64,000 nucleotides of DNA from IMG/VR virus record IMGVR_UViG_3300024319_000003, positions 1-64,000 of that record; one strand, 5' to 3'. This document shows, piece after piece, positions 7,956-16,513 of this stretch; position 1 is the stretch's first letter; each line of letters starts with the position of its first letter. Made by a program: the position numbers and the translations under genes. A model generated the notes under the pieces. The model saw only the letters and a list, made by a program, of their open reading frames with translations, had not been told where the DNA came from and did not search any database. Source of the stretch: a virus.

Positions 7956-9026
7956 ATGAAGAAACTAACCTTTATATTAATACTACTCAGTAGTATAGTA
8001 AAAGCACAATCACCACTATGTCCTTCATCTGCACAAGCTTTTGGGTATGAACGTTTAAATTCGATAAATATAAATGGACAAAATTACATTGTAAATACAG
8101 GTTGGACTGGACCAGGATATATAGACCATACAAATACCTTAGTTCCTACAATAAATGCCGGAGATGTAATTACTCTTAATTTTCAAGCTCAAACCCGAGG
8201 TAATTACCGACAGTACTTTAAATTATGGATTGATTATAATGGAAATGGAAATTTAAACGATTCAGGAGAACTAGTTCACTCTAGTAATAGTACGTGGAAT
8301 GGAACTAGAAATTTCAATAAAACATTTACCGTTCCGCAAACAGTTTTCAATGGAGAAGTTTATATGAGGTTTATGATGGTATATTCTTCTTCTCCCAACT
8401 TATGTGGTAATTACTCATATGGAAATACAGTTGACTTCAAAACTACAATTACAGGAGCTGTTGATCCAATAAATCATAGTGGGTACGTTTACGGCGCTGA
8501 AGAAGAACCTTTAGAAGGAATCACAGTTCAACTTAAAACACAAAACAAAAATCAGGTTGGATTTAGTTACAATCTACACTCAGAAGCTGTAACAGATACA
8601 AATGGAGCTTATAGTTTTTCAACTAATTTAAATTATGATGATTACGATTACACTATAGATGTAGTGCCTCCTACATTATCAATTCCAACTCTAAATGATA
8701 TCAGTTACTTTACTAGTAAATTAATTAGTGGGGTTTATAATTCCAAAGATTATTGGAGAATGGATGTTAATAATGACGGGAAATTTAGTGTTGCAGATTT
8801 ATATTCTATGTTAGCTTACATGAATGGTATATTTACTCAGTATAGTAGTACTACACCTTCTACAAAAGTATTTCATTATCAACAAACTCCTTACTTTTGG
8901 GACCCTTTAGATACTGATACTGATGATAAATCTGAAAATTTTGGATATGGAAGTTATAGTTTATTTGATAGAAGTAATGGAGACTCTACTATATTCTATT
9001 TAATAAGAACCGGACACAGGAATTAG
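7956..9026 (+). CDS. Exported GEVED-domain protein with dockerin-like C-terminal part
   Basis: 356 residues. Signal peptide 1-18 (ends VKAQ). Residues about 25-167 form a GEVED-type beta domain with the hallmark WIDYNGNGNLNDSGE (91-105). Residues about 175-237 look like a carboxypeptidase-regulatory/SpaA-like fold (VTDTNGAYSF). Residues about 244-290 resemble the dockerin-like module of Bacteroidota surface proteins, with one canonical calcium loop DVNNDGKFSVAD (D270 to D281). Such modules are typical of T9SS-secreted host proteins and surprising in a phage. No T9SS tail is seen on this protein. Starts the exported island. Confidence 0.65.
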   Translation: MKKLTFILILLSSIVKAQSPLCPSSAQAFGYERLNSININGQNYIVNTGWTGPGYIDHTNTLVPTINAGDVITLNFQAQTRGNYRQYFKLWIDYNGNGNLNDSGELVHSSNSTWNGTRNFNKTFTVPQTVFNGEVYMRFMMVYSSSPNLCGNYSYGNTVDFKTTITGAVDPINHSGYVYGAEEEPLEGITVQLKTQNKNQVGFSYNLHSEAVTDTNGAYSFSTNLNYDDYDYTIDVVPPTLSIPTLNDISYFTSKLISGVYNSKDYWRMDVNNDGKFSVADLYSMLAYMNGIFTQYSSTTPSTKVFHYQQTPYFWDPLDTDTDDKSENFGYGSYSLFDRSNGDSTIFYLIRTGHRN

Positions 9027-9064
9027 TTATATTTATAATAAATTAATGTTAAAATAAAATTACA

Positions 9065-10153
9065 ATGAAAAAAACAATTACCCTCATAACCGCATTACTA
9101 ATCACAGTATTTACATATGGACAAACTACATCACCCGATGCAACTAAGCCGTATATAATTCTTGATTCTACTTATAATTTAGAGTCGGTTAATTCCTCAA
9201 ATAATACTATAGTTGATATTTACTACGATAACACATCAGGTAACACAGTAAAAGGTATTCAATTCTCTTTCAGTTACGATAAAGATGTTTTTGACACACC
9301 AACTGTAACTTACAACAACACTTCAGGACCTGTAGGGTATATGTCTACAGATGTGGATGCAACAAACGGTATTGTAAAAGTCGTATGGGCCTATGATGGT
9401 GCTACTACTACCTTTGACCTTATTGCTGGTAATATGTTTGATGTTGAATTACCATTTAAATCTAGTTATACTAATGGTACAGTTGATGGGATTGACTTCA
9501 CAAACAATTTAACTGCTTATTATGCACAAACTGATGGTACAGATGCTATTCTAGGCACATCAGATAACGGTGGTAACTTTATAGAACCAGCATTTGATTA
9601 TGTAGCAACTATTTTAAATAATGCAACAAACCCAGCAGAATTAATTCCTGTAATTTTACAGAAATCAGCAGATGGTAGTACTTGGGTAGATGTAGCTACA
9701 GATACAACAGAAGCCGATGGAACAGCAACATTCTCAGAGAATATAGATCAAGATTACTGGCAAGTTAGATTAAAAATTGCAAGTGGTTTAGATGCAAGTA
9801 CAGCATTATCAGCAGCAGATGCAAATATGATTGCTCAAATAGCAGCAGGAGTACAAACAACATCAGGTATACAGTACTATACCGGTAATACAAACCAAGC
9901 AAATGGTATTACGGTATCAGATTCTTATCTGTTATTTGCTAGATTAGCTCAAGGTTTAAGTGCTTATACAAATAACCCAGATGTACTATTCTTTACTGAA
10001 GCTCAATACAACACTATTGATGCTGCTACCTCAGATCAATCTGGGACAATCTCAGGACAAGAAGAATTCTTATCACCACAGATAAATGGAACTACAGCAG
10101 GTAATTTCTACTTACTAGTATTAGGTGATGCAAATGGTACAGGATTAAATTAA
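9065..10153 (+). CDS. Exported cohesin-like protein with dockerin-like tail
   Basis: 362 residues, signal peptide 1-20 (ends TYGQ). Residues about 30-170 read like a cohesin: KGIQFSFSYDKDVFD, then GIVKVVWAYDG and MFDVELPFKS. Residues about 180-240 are a small beta domain (LQKSADGSTWVDVA). Residues about 250-315 contain two helix-like repeats (LSAADANMIAQIAAG and ITVSDSYLLFARLAQG) like the two halves of a dockerin, but the calcium loops are weak. Only 3 bp before the next cohesin gene. The assignment is by pattern and needs a profile search. Confidence 0.55.
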   Translation: MKKTITLITALLITVFTYGQTTSPDATKPYIILDSTYNLESVNSSNNTIVDIYYDNTSGNTVKGIQFSFSYDKDVFDTPTVTYNNTSGPVGYMSTDVDATNGIVKVVWAYDGATTTFDLIAGNMFDVELPFKSSYTNGTVDGIDFTNNLTAYYAQTDGTDAILGTSDNGGNFIEPAFDYVATILNNATNPAELIPVILQKSADGSTWVDVATDTTEADGTATFSENIDQDYWQVRLKIASGLDASTALSAADANMIAQIAAGVQTTSGIQYYTGNTNQANGITVSDSYLLFARLAQGLSAYTNNPDVLFFTEAQYNTIDAATSDQSGTISGQEEFLSPQINGTTAGNFYLLVLGDANGTGLN

Positions 10154-10156
10154 TAA

Positions 10157-10894
10157 ATGAAATCGTTATTAATATTTTTACTAACACTATCAACAGTAGC
10201 TCACTCTCAGGTCAAATTTAACGTACCTGAGATTGAGGTACCTGTTAGTACTTATATTAATTTACCGGTTGTAATCGAAACTAATAGCAACGATGTAGGT
10301 AGTTTAGAATTTGCACTAAATTATGACCCCACATACTTAGCCTTTGAAGATATATCGGTAACAGCTAAAGCTCAACAATGGTTAACCTACACTATGGACT
10401 GGCAAGGTGAAACAGTTAGATGGGGAGGATATGATGCTTCATTTGGTACTTATACAATAAACTCACCCACAGAACTATTCACAGTTAGGTTTAAAGTAAT
10501 TGATCAATCATGGGTAGAGATACCTATTACCATTGGAAGAAAAACCGCAGGAACTGAGTTAGGTTGGGATATAGAGGTTATAAGTACAGATGGGTATGTA
10601 AATAAAAGATCAATGCCCTTTGAAGTACCACCTATAGACGGCATATACGGAATAGCATACCCAGTACCTACTACCGGGCGTATAACACTAGAGTTAACAG
10701 TACCCGAAAATGGAGAATATAAGGTTATAGTATCTGATTTTTTAGGTAAAAAACACGGTGTGTATAGTAAGAAGTTTTTCTCGGGGTATGTTTCTTTTAG
10801 AGTAGATGTTAGGGACCTTGCTACTGGTATCTATTTATTACAAGTAACTAACGGTAGGTTTGTTAAGACATTTAAAATTATTAAAAATGGGTAA
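10157..10894 (+). CDS. Exported cohesin-domain protein with T9SS C-terminal sorting domain
   Basis: 245 residues. Signal peptide 1-18 (ends AHSQ). Cohesin domain about 19-150: PVVIETNSNDVGSLEFALNY, then DPTYLAFED, VRWGGYDAS and LFTVRFKVID. C-terminal about 80 residues match a type A T9SS sorting domain: YPVPTTGRITLEL, YKVIVSDFLGKK, GIYLLQVTNG and a final FKIIKNG. In Bacteroidota this tail directs a protein through the outer membrane to the cell surface. The phage would therefore use the host's secretion machine. Overlaps the next start by 8 bp. Confidence 0.7.
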   Translation: MKSLLIFLLTLSTVAHSQVKFNVPEIEVPVSTYINLPVVIETNSNDVGSLEFALNYDPTYLAFEDISVTAKAQQWLTYTMDWQGETVRWGGYDASFGTYTINSPTELFTVRFKVIDQSWVEIPITIGRKTAGTELGWDIEVISTDGYVNKRSMPFEVPPIDGIYGIAYPVPTTGRITLELTVPENGEYKVIVSDFLGKKHGVYSKKFFSGYVSFRVDVRDLATGIYLLQVTNGRFVKTFKIIKNG

Positions 10895-11144
10895 AAAGAA
10901 AACATTTTTTTCGGAAATTAAAAACCAAATAGTAACAGGAATTGGATTAGTAATAACAGCAGGATTTGGATTATTAATAGCTAATATGCAATCTATATTT
11001 GAACCTAAAGAAGAAGTTCAACAACCACCAATGATAGAACAAACAATTAGCATTCCAGAAGGAGTTAAAGATACTTTAGTAATAACTAAGACTATAAAAG
11101 TACAACCAGTCAAGACTAAGAAAGAAGAAGAAATATCATGGTAA
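10887..11144 (+). CDS. Small single-pass membrane protein
   Basis: 85 residues counted from the ATG at 10887, which overlaps the preceding stop; the longer frame from 10860 is less likely. Basic N-terminus (MGKKKTFFSEIKNQ), one helix at about residues 15-36, then a proline/glutamate-rich tail ending KTKKEEEISW. No family recognised. Lies between the cohesin/T9SS gene and the CsgG-like gene. Confidence 0.55.
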   Translation: MGKKKTFFSEIKNQIVTGIGLVITAGFGLLIANMQSIFEPKEEVQQPPMIEQTISIPEGVKDTLVITKTIKVQPVKTKKEEEISW

Positions 11145-11845
11145 GAATATTTTTAATTATATCGATGTTACTAAGTTTTACTGCTAATGCTCAATTAGGT
11201 AAAACGGAGACAGAAAACTATAAGGGTAAATTTGAACAAGATGCAGATATAGATGAAGTATCTGATTATATGTTAGATTATCAATTACCAATTCAAGTAC
11301 TGAACATTGGCTTTACACCAGAACTGTATGAATTTTATCCTGAATTAAGAGAGAATAGAGTGGGATTGGGTGTGAGTAATATTACTCTATCTTATCTAGA
11401 ATGGACTGACAGGTTTATATTTACAGAAGATAAAGAAGATATTAAACAAAGAATGGTAAAACAACATAAAGCTTCAGCTAAAGGTATATCTTCAAATGAG
11501 ATTAAAGTTGTCGGTAATGTAATATTAGCAGAATACTTTACCTATGTTGAGATTTATGACTACTCAGTATCTGAAGAAGAAGAAATAACTAAAGACGGTA
11601 TAAAGATTGTTCTAAAAACTATTATCGGTATGCAAGTGAGATTTGTAAATGCCGAGACTGGTTCCATACTAACAGGTTCCGGAAGTGGAGAAGCAGTTAC
11701 AATAAAAAGATCTAATTTATTAGAAGGTTTGGATGAAGTTAAGTTCAATAAATCTACAATTGGAATAGCAACCAAAAAAGCTCTTGAATCAGCTTCAGCA
11801 AGGATCGTGAAAAAAATGATTAAGCGTGGCATCTTTAAAGAATAA
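11138..11845 (+). CDS. CsgG-like outer-membrane export protein
   Basis: 235 residues; signal peptide 1-19 (ends ANAQ). The body resembles the CsgG/HfaB family, which builds the outer-membrane pore for curli subunits: YLEWTDRFIFTE, then VGNVILAEYFTYVEIYDY, then MQVRFVNAETGSILTGSGSG and STIGIATKKALESASARI. E. coli CsgG is a lipoprotein; here the signal peptide has no lipobox Cys. Overlaps both neighbours (7 and 20 bp), so it belongs to one operon with two predicted beta-barrels. Family call is moderately sure; pore function is inference. Confidence 0.6.
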   Translation: MVRIFLIISMLLSFTANAQLGKTETENYKGKFEQDADIDEVSDYMLDYQLPIQVLNIGFTPELYEFYPELRENRVGLGVSNITLSYLEWTDRFIFTEDKEDIKQRMVKQHKASAKGISSNEIKVVGNVILAEYFTYVEIYDYSVSEEEEITKDGIKIVLKTIIGMQVRFVNAETGSILTGSGSGEAVTIKRSNLLEGLDEVKFNKSTIGIATKKALESASARIVKKMIKRGIFKE

Positions 11846-13184
11846 AATAATACTATTACTATTGAACGTTATACCTATGTTTGGTTTCTCTCAAACATGG
11901 AACTATACGTTTACCGATCCCTGTACCCTTAATCAACAAACAGTAACAAACACTATAGGTCAATCCATTGCTTTAAATTACTTTGGGAATGTACAGAGCT
12001 TTACAGAAAGTGATTTTACTAATGGTGTATTTGATAACTGGATTAATTCTGTAACTCAAATTAATTCATCATCACCATGTGAAAGCATTACACAGGTAAT
12101 AGTTAACAATGCAAATAGTACGGTTGTAGCGACTACATTAACTGTTGTGACTAATATAATGTCCGTAATGGGAGGCAATATGTTACCACCAGCAGAAAGT
12201 ATTAACAACTCATCTAATGGAAATGATTCTGATGAAGAAGCAGATGAGAAAAACACTAAAACAAATGGAAGCAATACAGATAAAAAAGGAAGCACAAACA
12301 TTACTCAAACAGATAAAGGCAATCAAGAAGCCAAAGGAAATCAATCCTCTACTAAACCAAGCGGAGGATCTAATTCAAATACAACTGGAGGGTCTAGCAA
12401 TACAGATAAATCAGCTAAAACAGGAGAACAAAAGACTGAATCGCCTGTAGAAGATAACGAAGGGGCATCAACACAAGCTGTAGCTAACTCCTTAGCTAAT
12501 GCTATAGATGGAGGAGATAACGAACAATCAAATGAATCAGGAAAAAACTCAGGTAGCTTAATAGCTTCAGGAGATATAGTCGTAATATCTAATCAAGATA
12601 ATTCAAATGGAGAGCAATTTAGATTTGTTGGAAGTATTACACATTCCAACACAGATAATAGTAGAATAAAAGGAGCATTATTTACATATACATCAGTTAC
12701 CAATGATGCTAGTATAACCTTATATAAATCGTGGATAAATCCAAAAAAGACTTTTAACTTAGTATTAGCTAACACAACACTAACTAATTTTAAAACAGAC
12801 GTAACCAACACTACAACAGCATTAGAATCTTTCCGATTCGGTAAGCAAAAGAAGTATACAGGTATGGCTGGAATAAACTACACTTACGGTAAGCTCGGTG
12901 AAAGAAGTCTACAGAACTTATCATCAGTTGCTGGAGTACATAGAAACTTTAAGGTTAGTCCCAGAATATCAACAAGTTTTCTTATGCTAGGAGTGTACTC
13001 ACCTTTTACTCAATATTATGAAGGTAAATGGTTTAATGCAGGATTATTAGTTGTACCTTTTAGTTCATGGGATATTAAAATAACAAAAACATTTAAGTAC
13101 AATATAAGCTTTACCGGAGTATGGCAGACATCTGGCAGTGCTTTAAACTATCAAATATTAACAGGAGGAAAAATAAACTTTTAA
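11826..13184 (+). CDS. Predicted outer-membrane protein with low-complexity linker
   Basis: 452 residues. Signal peptide to about residue 22 (ends GFSQ). A Cys-containing N-terminal domain (about 23-110) is followed by an Asn/Ser/Gly/Thr/Lys-rich linker (about 120-245) and a beta-strand-rich C-terminal part (about 250-452). That part has alternating strands and ends in Phe (GGKINF), as expected for an outer-membrane barrel. Its start lies 20 bp inside the CsgG-like gene. Not recognised beyond this; it could be a partner or substrate of the CsgG-like protein. Confidence 0.55.
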   Translation: MASLKNKIILLLLNVIPMFGFSQTWNYTFTDPCTLNQQTVTNTIGQSIALNYFGNVQSFTESDFTNGVFDNWINSVTQINSSSPCESITQVIVNNANSTVVATTLTVVTNIMSVMGGNMLPPAESINNSSNGNDSDEEADEKNTKTNGSNTDKKGSTNITQTDKGNQEAKGNQSSTKPSGGSNSNTTGGSSNTDKSAKTGEQKTESPVEDNEGASTQAVANSLANAIDGGDNEQSNESGKNSGSLIASGDIVVISNQDNSNGEQFRFVGSITHSNTDNSRIKGALFTYTSVTNDASITLYKSWINPKKTFNLVLANTTLTNFKTDVTNTTTALESFRFGKQKKYTGMAGINYTYGKLGERSLQNLSSVAGVHRNFKVSPRISTSFLMLGVYSPFTQYYEGKWFNAGLLVVPFSSWDIKITKTFKYNISFTGVWQTSGSALNYQILTGGKINF

Positions 13185-13187
13185 ACT

Positions 13188-13625
13188 ATGAAACATTTAA
13201 CATTATTACTATTACTTTTACCTACACTACTATTTTCACAAAATTGCTACGAAGTAGGTAGAGTTGTATCAAGAGTAGAAACAGAAGATATAAGTCAAAA
13301 GAGAATTATATTCGGTATAAAGCAGATGGCAGAAGAAATACTATCAGAAAAGTACGACTTATGTCTTAACGGTACCCCTATCTTTATAGAGATTACATCA
13401 ATCAAAGCTCCATCTACAGGGTTTAAGATAGGACCATGGGAAAGAAAGAAGAAAGTAACTCAGGTAAAATTAGTTATTATAATAAGAGGAGAAGTAATAG
13501 AAGGAATCGGAATAGCAAAATCAACTGTTCAAGCAACATTCTTAGATTTAAATAATGAAAATCTTCCTTTTAGTAAAACTGTATTTGCTTCAGCAGTAAA
13601 AAAAGCATTGGAAGATACTTTATAA
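13188..13625 (+). CDS. Exported protein distantly like the CsgG C-terminal region
   Basis: 145 residues, signal peptide 1-17 (ends LFSQ), then NCYEVGRVVSRVE. The C-terminal half (VKLVIIIRGEVIEGIGIAK...FSKTVFASAVKKALEDTL) echoes the ending of the CsgG-like protein two genes upstream (SGSGEA...FNKSTIGIATKKALESA). It may be a shortened relative; this is a weak similarity. No membrane helix after the signal. Three bp after the previous stop. Confidence 0.45.
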   Translation: MKHLTLLLLLLPTLLFSQNCYEVGRVVSRVETEDISQKRIIFGIKQMAEEILSEKYDLCLNGTPIFIEITSIKAPSTGFKIGPWERKKKVTQVKLVIIIRGEVIEGIGIAKSTVQATFLDLNNENLPFSKTVFASAVKKALEDTL

Positions 13626-13653
13626 CTATTTATAATAAATTAAAACTAAAGAG

Positions 13654-14859
13654 ATGAAAAAATTATTAGTATTATTTACAGTATTACTTTCAACACAAGT
13701 ATGGGCACAGGAAGAAAAGCCGGGCTTCTTTAAATCTATATATACAGATTTCTTAAAATACGGTACAGTATACGGAGCAGGAGATATATCCAATTCTGTT
13801 GAAGCAGAAGAACAAACATATTTCCTTAGAACTAATCCTGATGGAAGTTTATATTCTATACCGGATGTAGTTAACAATACAGAAGTATTTCCTTTTGATT
13901 ATAGATATGGATTCGGAATAAGAAAATTAGCTAGATTTGATTACGAAAGAAAACCTAAGAACTTTTATGATGGTACTGAAGAGCAGTTAGTATTTTCAGC
14001 ACCAACATCAGCTGTACAGGGACTCGAATATTTATTTCATTTTGAGAAAGAAAGATGGAGAGGGCAGGATTTCACTAATTATAATTTCTTTTTAAAACAC
14101 ACTGGAAAGTACCATATACTAAAAGTACAATCTAGATCAGTAGAGAAAATTAACTTAAAATTTAACTCAGCTGAACTTAGAGCTAGATTACCAATAGGTA
14201 AGAAGTTTTCTATATCAGCAGGTGCTATAGCTAGAGGACATGAAAGAGCATATGGATATAATCCAATAGAGATTTGGTTAAATGAAACAGATGCAGATGG
14301 CAATCCAGTTAATCAATGGTATCAATTAGGATATGAAAATGGATACCAAGATGTTTTTTACACTCAAACAAGCACTGACCCAACCACAGGTGAAGAAATA
14401 ACTACACAGGATTGGTATTGGATAGATGAAGAAGGAACACAAGTCGCATCATCAGACTTAGACTTCAGAGAAAGAATAATGCCATCACTTATGAATGAAT
14501 TTAATGGATTAGCTTGGGATGAATTAGATTCATGGGTAGAAGTAGCACCTATAGTAGGATTAGATTTCTACCACTACAAAAGAGATTTTTGGTTCCATGG
14601 ATATGCTAACTACATTCTACCTTACCATAGATACATAAAAGGTGATGAAGAAGCATCGTACTTAAATAGAAACAATTGGGGTAAAGGTGGATTGAGACAA
14701 GATGCAGAATTAGAGCAATGGTCTGATTATTCATTTGGAGCATCATTAGGTACTAAAATAGGGAAGAACTTAGGTATATTTATACAAGGTGAATATTCTA
14801 AAATGTGGGACAGTAAATTATATCAAACAACATTTGGTTTAAATTACTCTTTTAAATAA
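13654..14859 (+). CDS. Predicted outer-membrane beta-barrel protein
   Basis: 401 residues, signal peptide 1-18 (ends VWAQ). Many aromatic, alternating strands and a final strand LYQTTFGLNYSFK typical of outer-membrane barrels (aromatic then a charged residue at the end). Parts are rich in Asp/Glu/Trp. TATTTATA at 13627 lies 27 bp before the ATG. Possible receptor-like, channel or exclusion role; none can be shown. Follows the CsgG-like genes in the same direction. Confidence 0.55.
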   Translation: MKKLLVLFTVLLSTQVWAQEEKPGFFKSIYTDFLKYGTVYGAGDISNSVEAEEQTYFLRTNPDGSLYSIPDVVNNTEVFPFDYRYGFGIRKLARFDYERKPKNFYDGTEEQLVFSAPTSAVQGLEYLFHFEKERWRGQDFTNYNFFLKHTGKYHILKVQSRSVEKINLKFNSAELRARLPIGKKFSISAGAIARGHERAYGYNPIEIWLNETDADGNPVNQWYQLGYENGYQDVFYTQTSTDPTTGEEITTQDWYWIDEEGTQVASSDLDFRERIMPSLMNEFNGLAWDELDSWVEVAPIVGLDFYHYKRDFWFHGYANYILPYHRYIKGDEEASYLNRNNWGKGGLRQDAELEQWSDYSFGASLGTKIGKNLGIFIQGEYSKMWDSKLYQTTFGLNYSFK

Positions 14860-14865
14860 TATAAA

Positions 14866-15150
14866 ATGGCAAAACAAATAGGAGAGGAAACTAAAATTAC
14901 TTTAGACCTCAAAACAATAGGTATAGTTTTATTCGGTCTTGCAACTGTTATCGGAATGTGGTTTTCACTTCAAGCAGATATAGAAGAAGCAAAAGAACTT
15001 CCGGAACCTGAAATTCAAAGGATAGAGTTTCAAATGAAAGATGAAGCAATTAGAGATGCTATCATTAATACTCAGGATGATGTAGAAGAAATTAAGAATC
15101 AGCTTAATAAGATTGATGAGAGACTCTTTGATTTACAAAAAAGAAACTAA
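14866..15150 (+). CDS. Membrane-anchored coiled-coil protein (94 aa)
   Basis: One transmembrane helix (about residues 18-37, IGIVLFGLATVIGMWFS) followed by a long coiled coil to the C-terminus (EIKNQLNKIDERLFDLQK). Topology resembles a spanin inner-membrane subunit but no partner frame is nested in it. Follows the barrel gene by 6 bp. Confidence 0.55.
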   Translation: MAKQIGEETKITLDLKTIGIVLFGLATVIGMWFSLQADIEEAKELPEPEIQRIEFQMKDEAIRDAIINTQDDVEEIKNQLNKIDERLFDLQKRN

Positions 15151-15151
15151 T

Positions 15152-15553
15152 ATGAAAAAGTTTATAGTTATAGCACTGGTGCTTATTACAAGCTCAATTT
15201 ACGGTCAACAGATTTTAACTGATGATAATTTTGAACAAGCTGTAGAAGGTAGATCGGCTTTTCAAGATGATAACATTTCGATAGTCGTCGTAGAATTTTG
15301 GGCATCCTTTAATGATGACAATTCTTTTGAACATTGGGATAAAATAGAAGGAGTTAAATACTATAGATGCGATATCGCTAAAGCACCAAAAGCTAAAAAG
15401 AAACATAAAGTCAGAACAATCCCACACATCATAATATTTAAAGACGGTTTTGACGAAATACATTTTAAAGCAGGTTTAGATTTCACAATCTCACAATCAC
15501 TAGAAGATATACAAAAAGAGATTGATGAATTGAAAAAGGAAAGTAAATTTTAG
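15152..15553 (+). CDS. Exported thioredoxin-fold protein lacking the CxxC
   Basis: 133 residues from the ATG at 15152. Signal peptide about 1-18 (ends IYGQ). The strand VVVEFWASF is the thioredoxin FWAxW strand, but the CGPC site is replaced by NDDN (residues 54-57). The cis-Pro region is kept (VRTIPHIIIFKDG), and the C-terminal helix is present. Probably redox-inactive and perhaps a binding or assembly factor in the periplasm. A longer frame from 15113 overlaps the preceding gene and would hide the signal peptide, so it was not chosen. Confidence 0.65.
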   Translation: MKKFIVIALVLITSSIYGQQILTDDNFEQAVEGRSAFQDDNISIVVVEFWASFNDDNSFEHWDKIEGVKYYRCDIAKAPKAKKKHKVRTIPHIIIFKDGFDEIHFKAGLDFTISQSLEDIQKEIDELKKESKF

Positions 15554-15578
15554 ATACTACTATAAAAGTAATAGAACT

Positions 15579-15659
15579 ATGACATACGGTATAAATTTAG
15601 AGAGTGAAGAGCTTATAGAAGAGTTTATCATTCTACATCAAGAAAGCGATAATATTTAA
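15579..15659 (+). CDS. Possible micro-protein (26 aa)
   Basis: MTYGINLESEELIEEF..., acidic. Fits neatly between two genes, ending 6 bp before the next ATG. No family; weak support. Confidence 0.3.
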   Translation: MTYGINLESEELIEEFIILHQESDNI

Positions 15660-15665
15660 AATAAT

Positions 15666-15902
15666 ATGGCAAACGCAGTAGCTTGTATGATTGCAATAAA
15701 TGATGTTAAATCCTCAGTTCAAGGAAATGATCCTAGAACCTGGATGAAAGCATGCGCAATAGAAACTTTATTGAAAGGTAAAAGCGGTAAGCATTTCAAA
15801 AATTGCTTAATAGGTAAAATAGAATCAACTAAAGAACACATTGAAGACCCAGCAGGGTATGCTGAGGAACTATATAATGAAATTAAAAATAAATGCAGAT
15901 AA
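15666..15902 (+). CDS. Hypothetical protein (78 aa)
   Basis: Soluble, four Cys (C7, C31, C47, C77), the sequence reads MANAVACMIAINDVK... with a helical C-terminus. Overlaps the start of the YkuD-like gene by 10 bp, which suggests a joint role or joint translation. Family not recognised. Confidence 0.55.
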   Translation: MANAVACMIAINDVKSSVQGNDPRTWMKACAIETLLKGKSGKHFKNCLIGKIESTKEHIEDPAGYAEELYNEIKNKCR

Positions 15903-16513
15903 ATATGAACTGTTACACGAGAGAAGAAATAGAAGAGACGATGAAGAGTAAAGGTTACAAGTACTTTACTGGAGGAGATTATGACGTAAATATAATAGGA
16001 GTAAGAAACTCTAACACTAATAACGAAGTTACAAATAAATTTGACGACTGTATAACACTATCTTATAAAGATAATGGAGAGTGGAAATTTAAATGTTATA
16101 AAAGCACAACAGACCCAGGTTCACATTGGGAAAGGAATTTATTAAATAAAGACGGAGTAGCAATACTAAAACCAGGTCAATATAGAGGTTCTCATAAAAT
16201 AGGATTACACCAAGGTAAATACGAAGCACTAAGACAGAAGTCACCTGTAAAAGTCTACAGAGATAATAATAAAGACGGTAAATACGATATGATTGAAGAG
16301 AATGTACATGAAGGTATATTTGGAATCAATATTCATAAAGCTGGAAAGTTTGTGAATGGTTCAACTCAGATTGATAAATGGTCAGCAGGTTGTCAAGTAT
16401 TTTCTAAAGAATCTGATTTTAATGAATTTATGGCAATTATGCATAAAGCATCAGATAAGTACGGTAACTCTTTTTCCTACACTCTTTTAGAAAGTAAAGA
16501 TATAGTTGCTTAA
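15893..16513 (+). CDS. YkuD-like peptidoglycan enzyme, probable lysis protein
   Basis: 206 residues. The C-terminal part carries GINIH (H148) and WSAGCQVF (C167), matching the H...S-x-G-C signature of the YkuD/L,D-transpeptidase fold with Ser164 and Cys167 in the expected order. Upstream lies the region PVKVYRDNNKDGKYD. Similar proteins occur widely in Bacteroidota phages, often unannotated or called endolysins. No signal peptide. Directly followed by an overlapping spanin-like pair, which supports a role in host lysis. Whether it cuts or cross-links peptidoglycan cannot be read from sequence. Confidence 0.6.
   Translation: MQINMNCYTREEIEETMKSKGYKYFTGGDYDVNIIGVRNSNTNNEVTNKFDDCITLSYKDNGEWKFKCYKSTTDPGSHWERNLLNKDGVAILKPGQYRGSHKIGLHQGKYEALRQKSPVKVYRDNNKDGKYDMIEENVHEGIFGINIHKAGKFVNGSTQIDKWSAGCQVFSKESDFNEFMAIMHKASDKYGNSFSYTLLESKDIVA

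Noticed and set aside
12056-12450. Frames on both strands over the low-complexity linker of the 11826 gene
   Set aside because: Caused by the biased composition of the linker; no independent starts or motifs.
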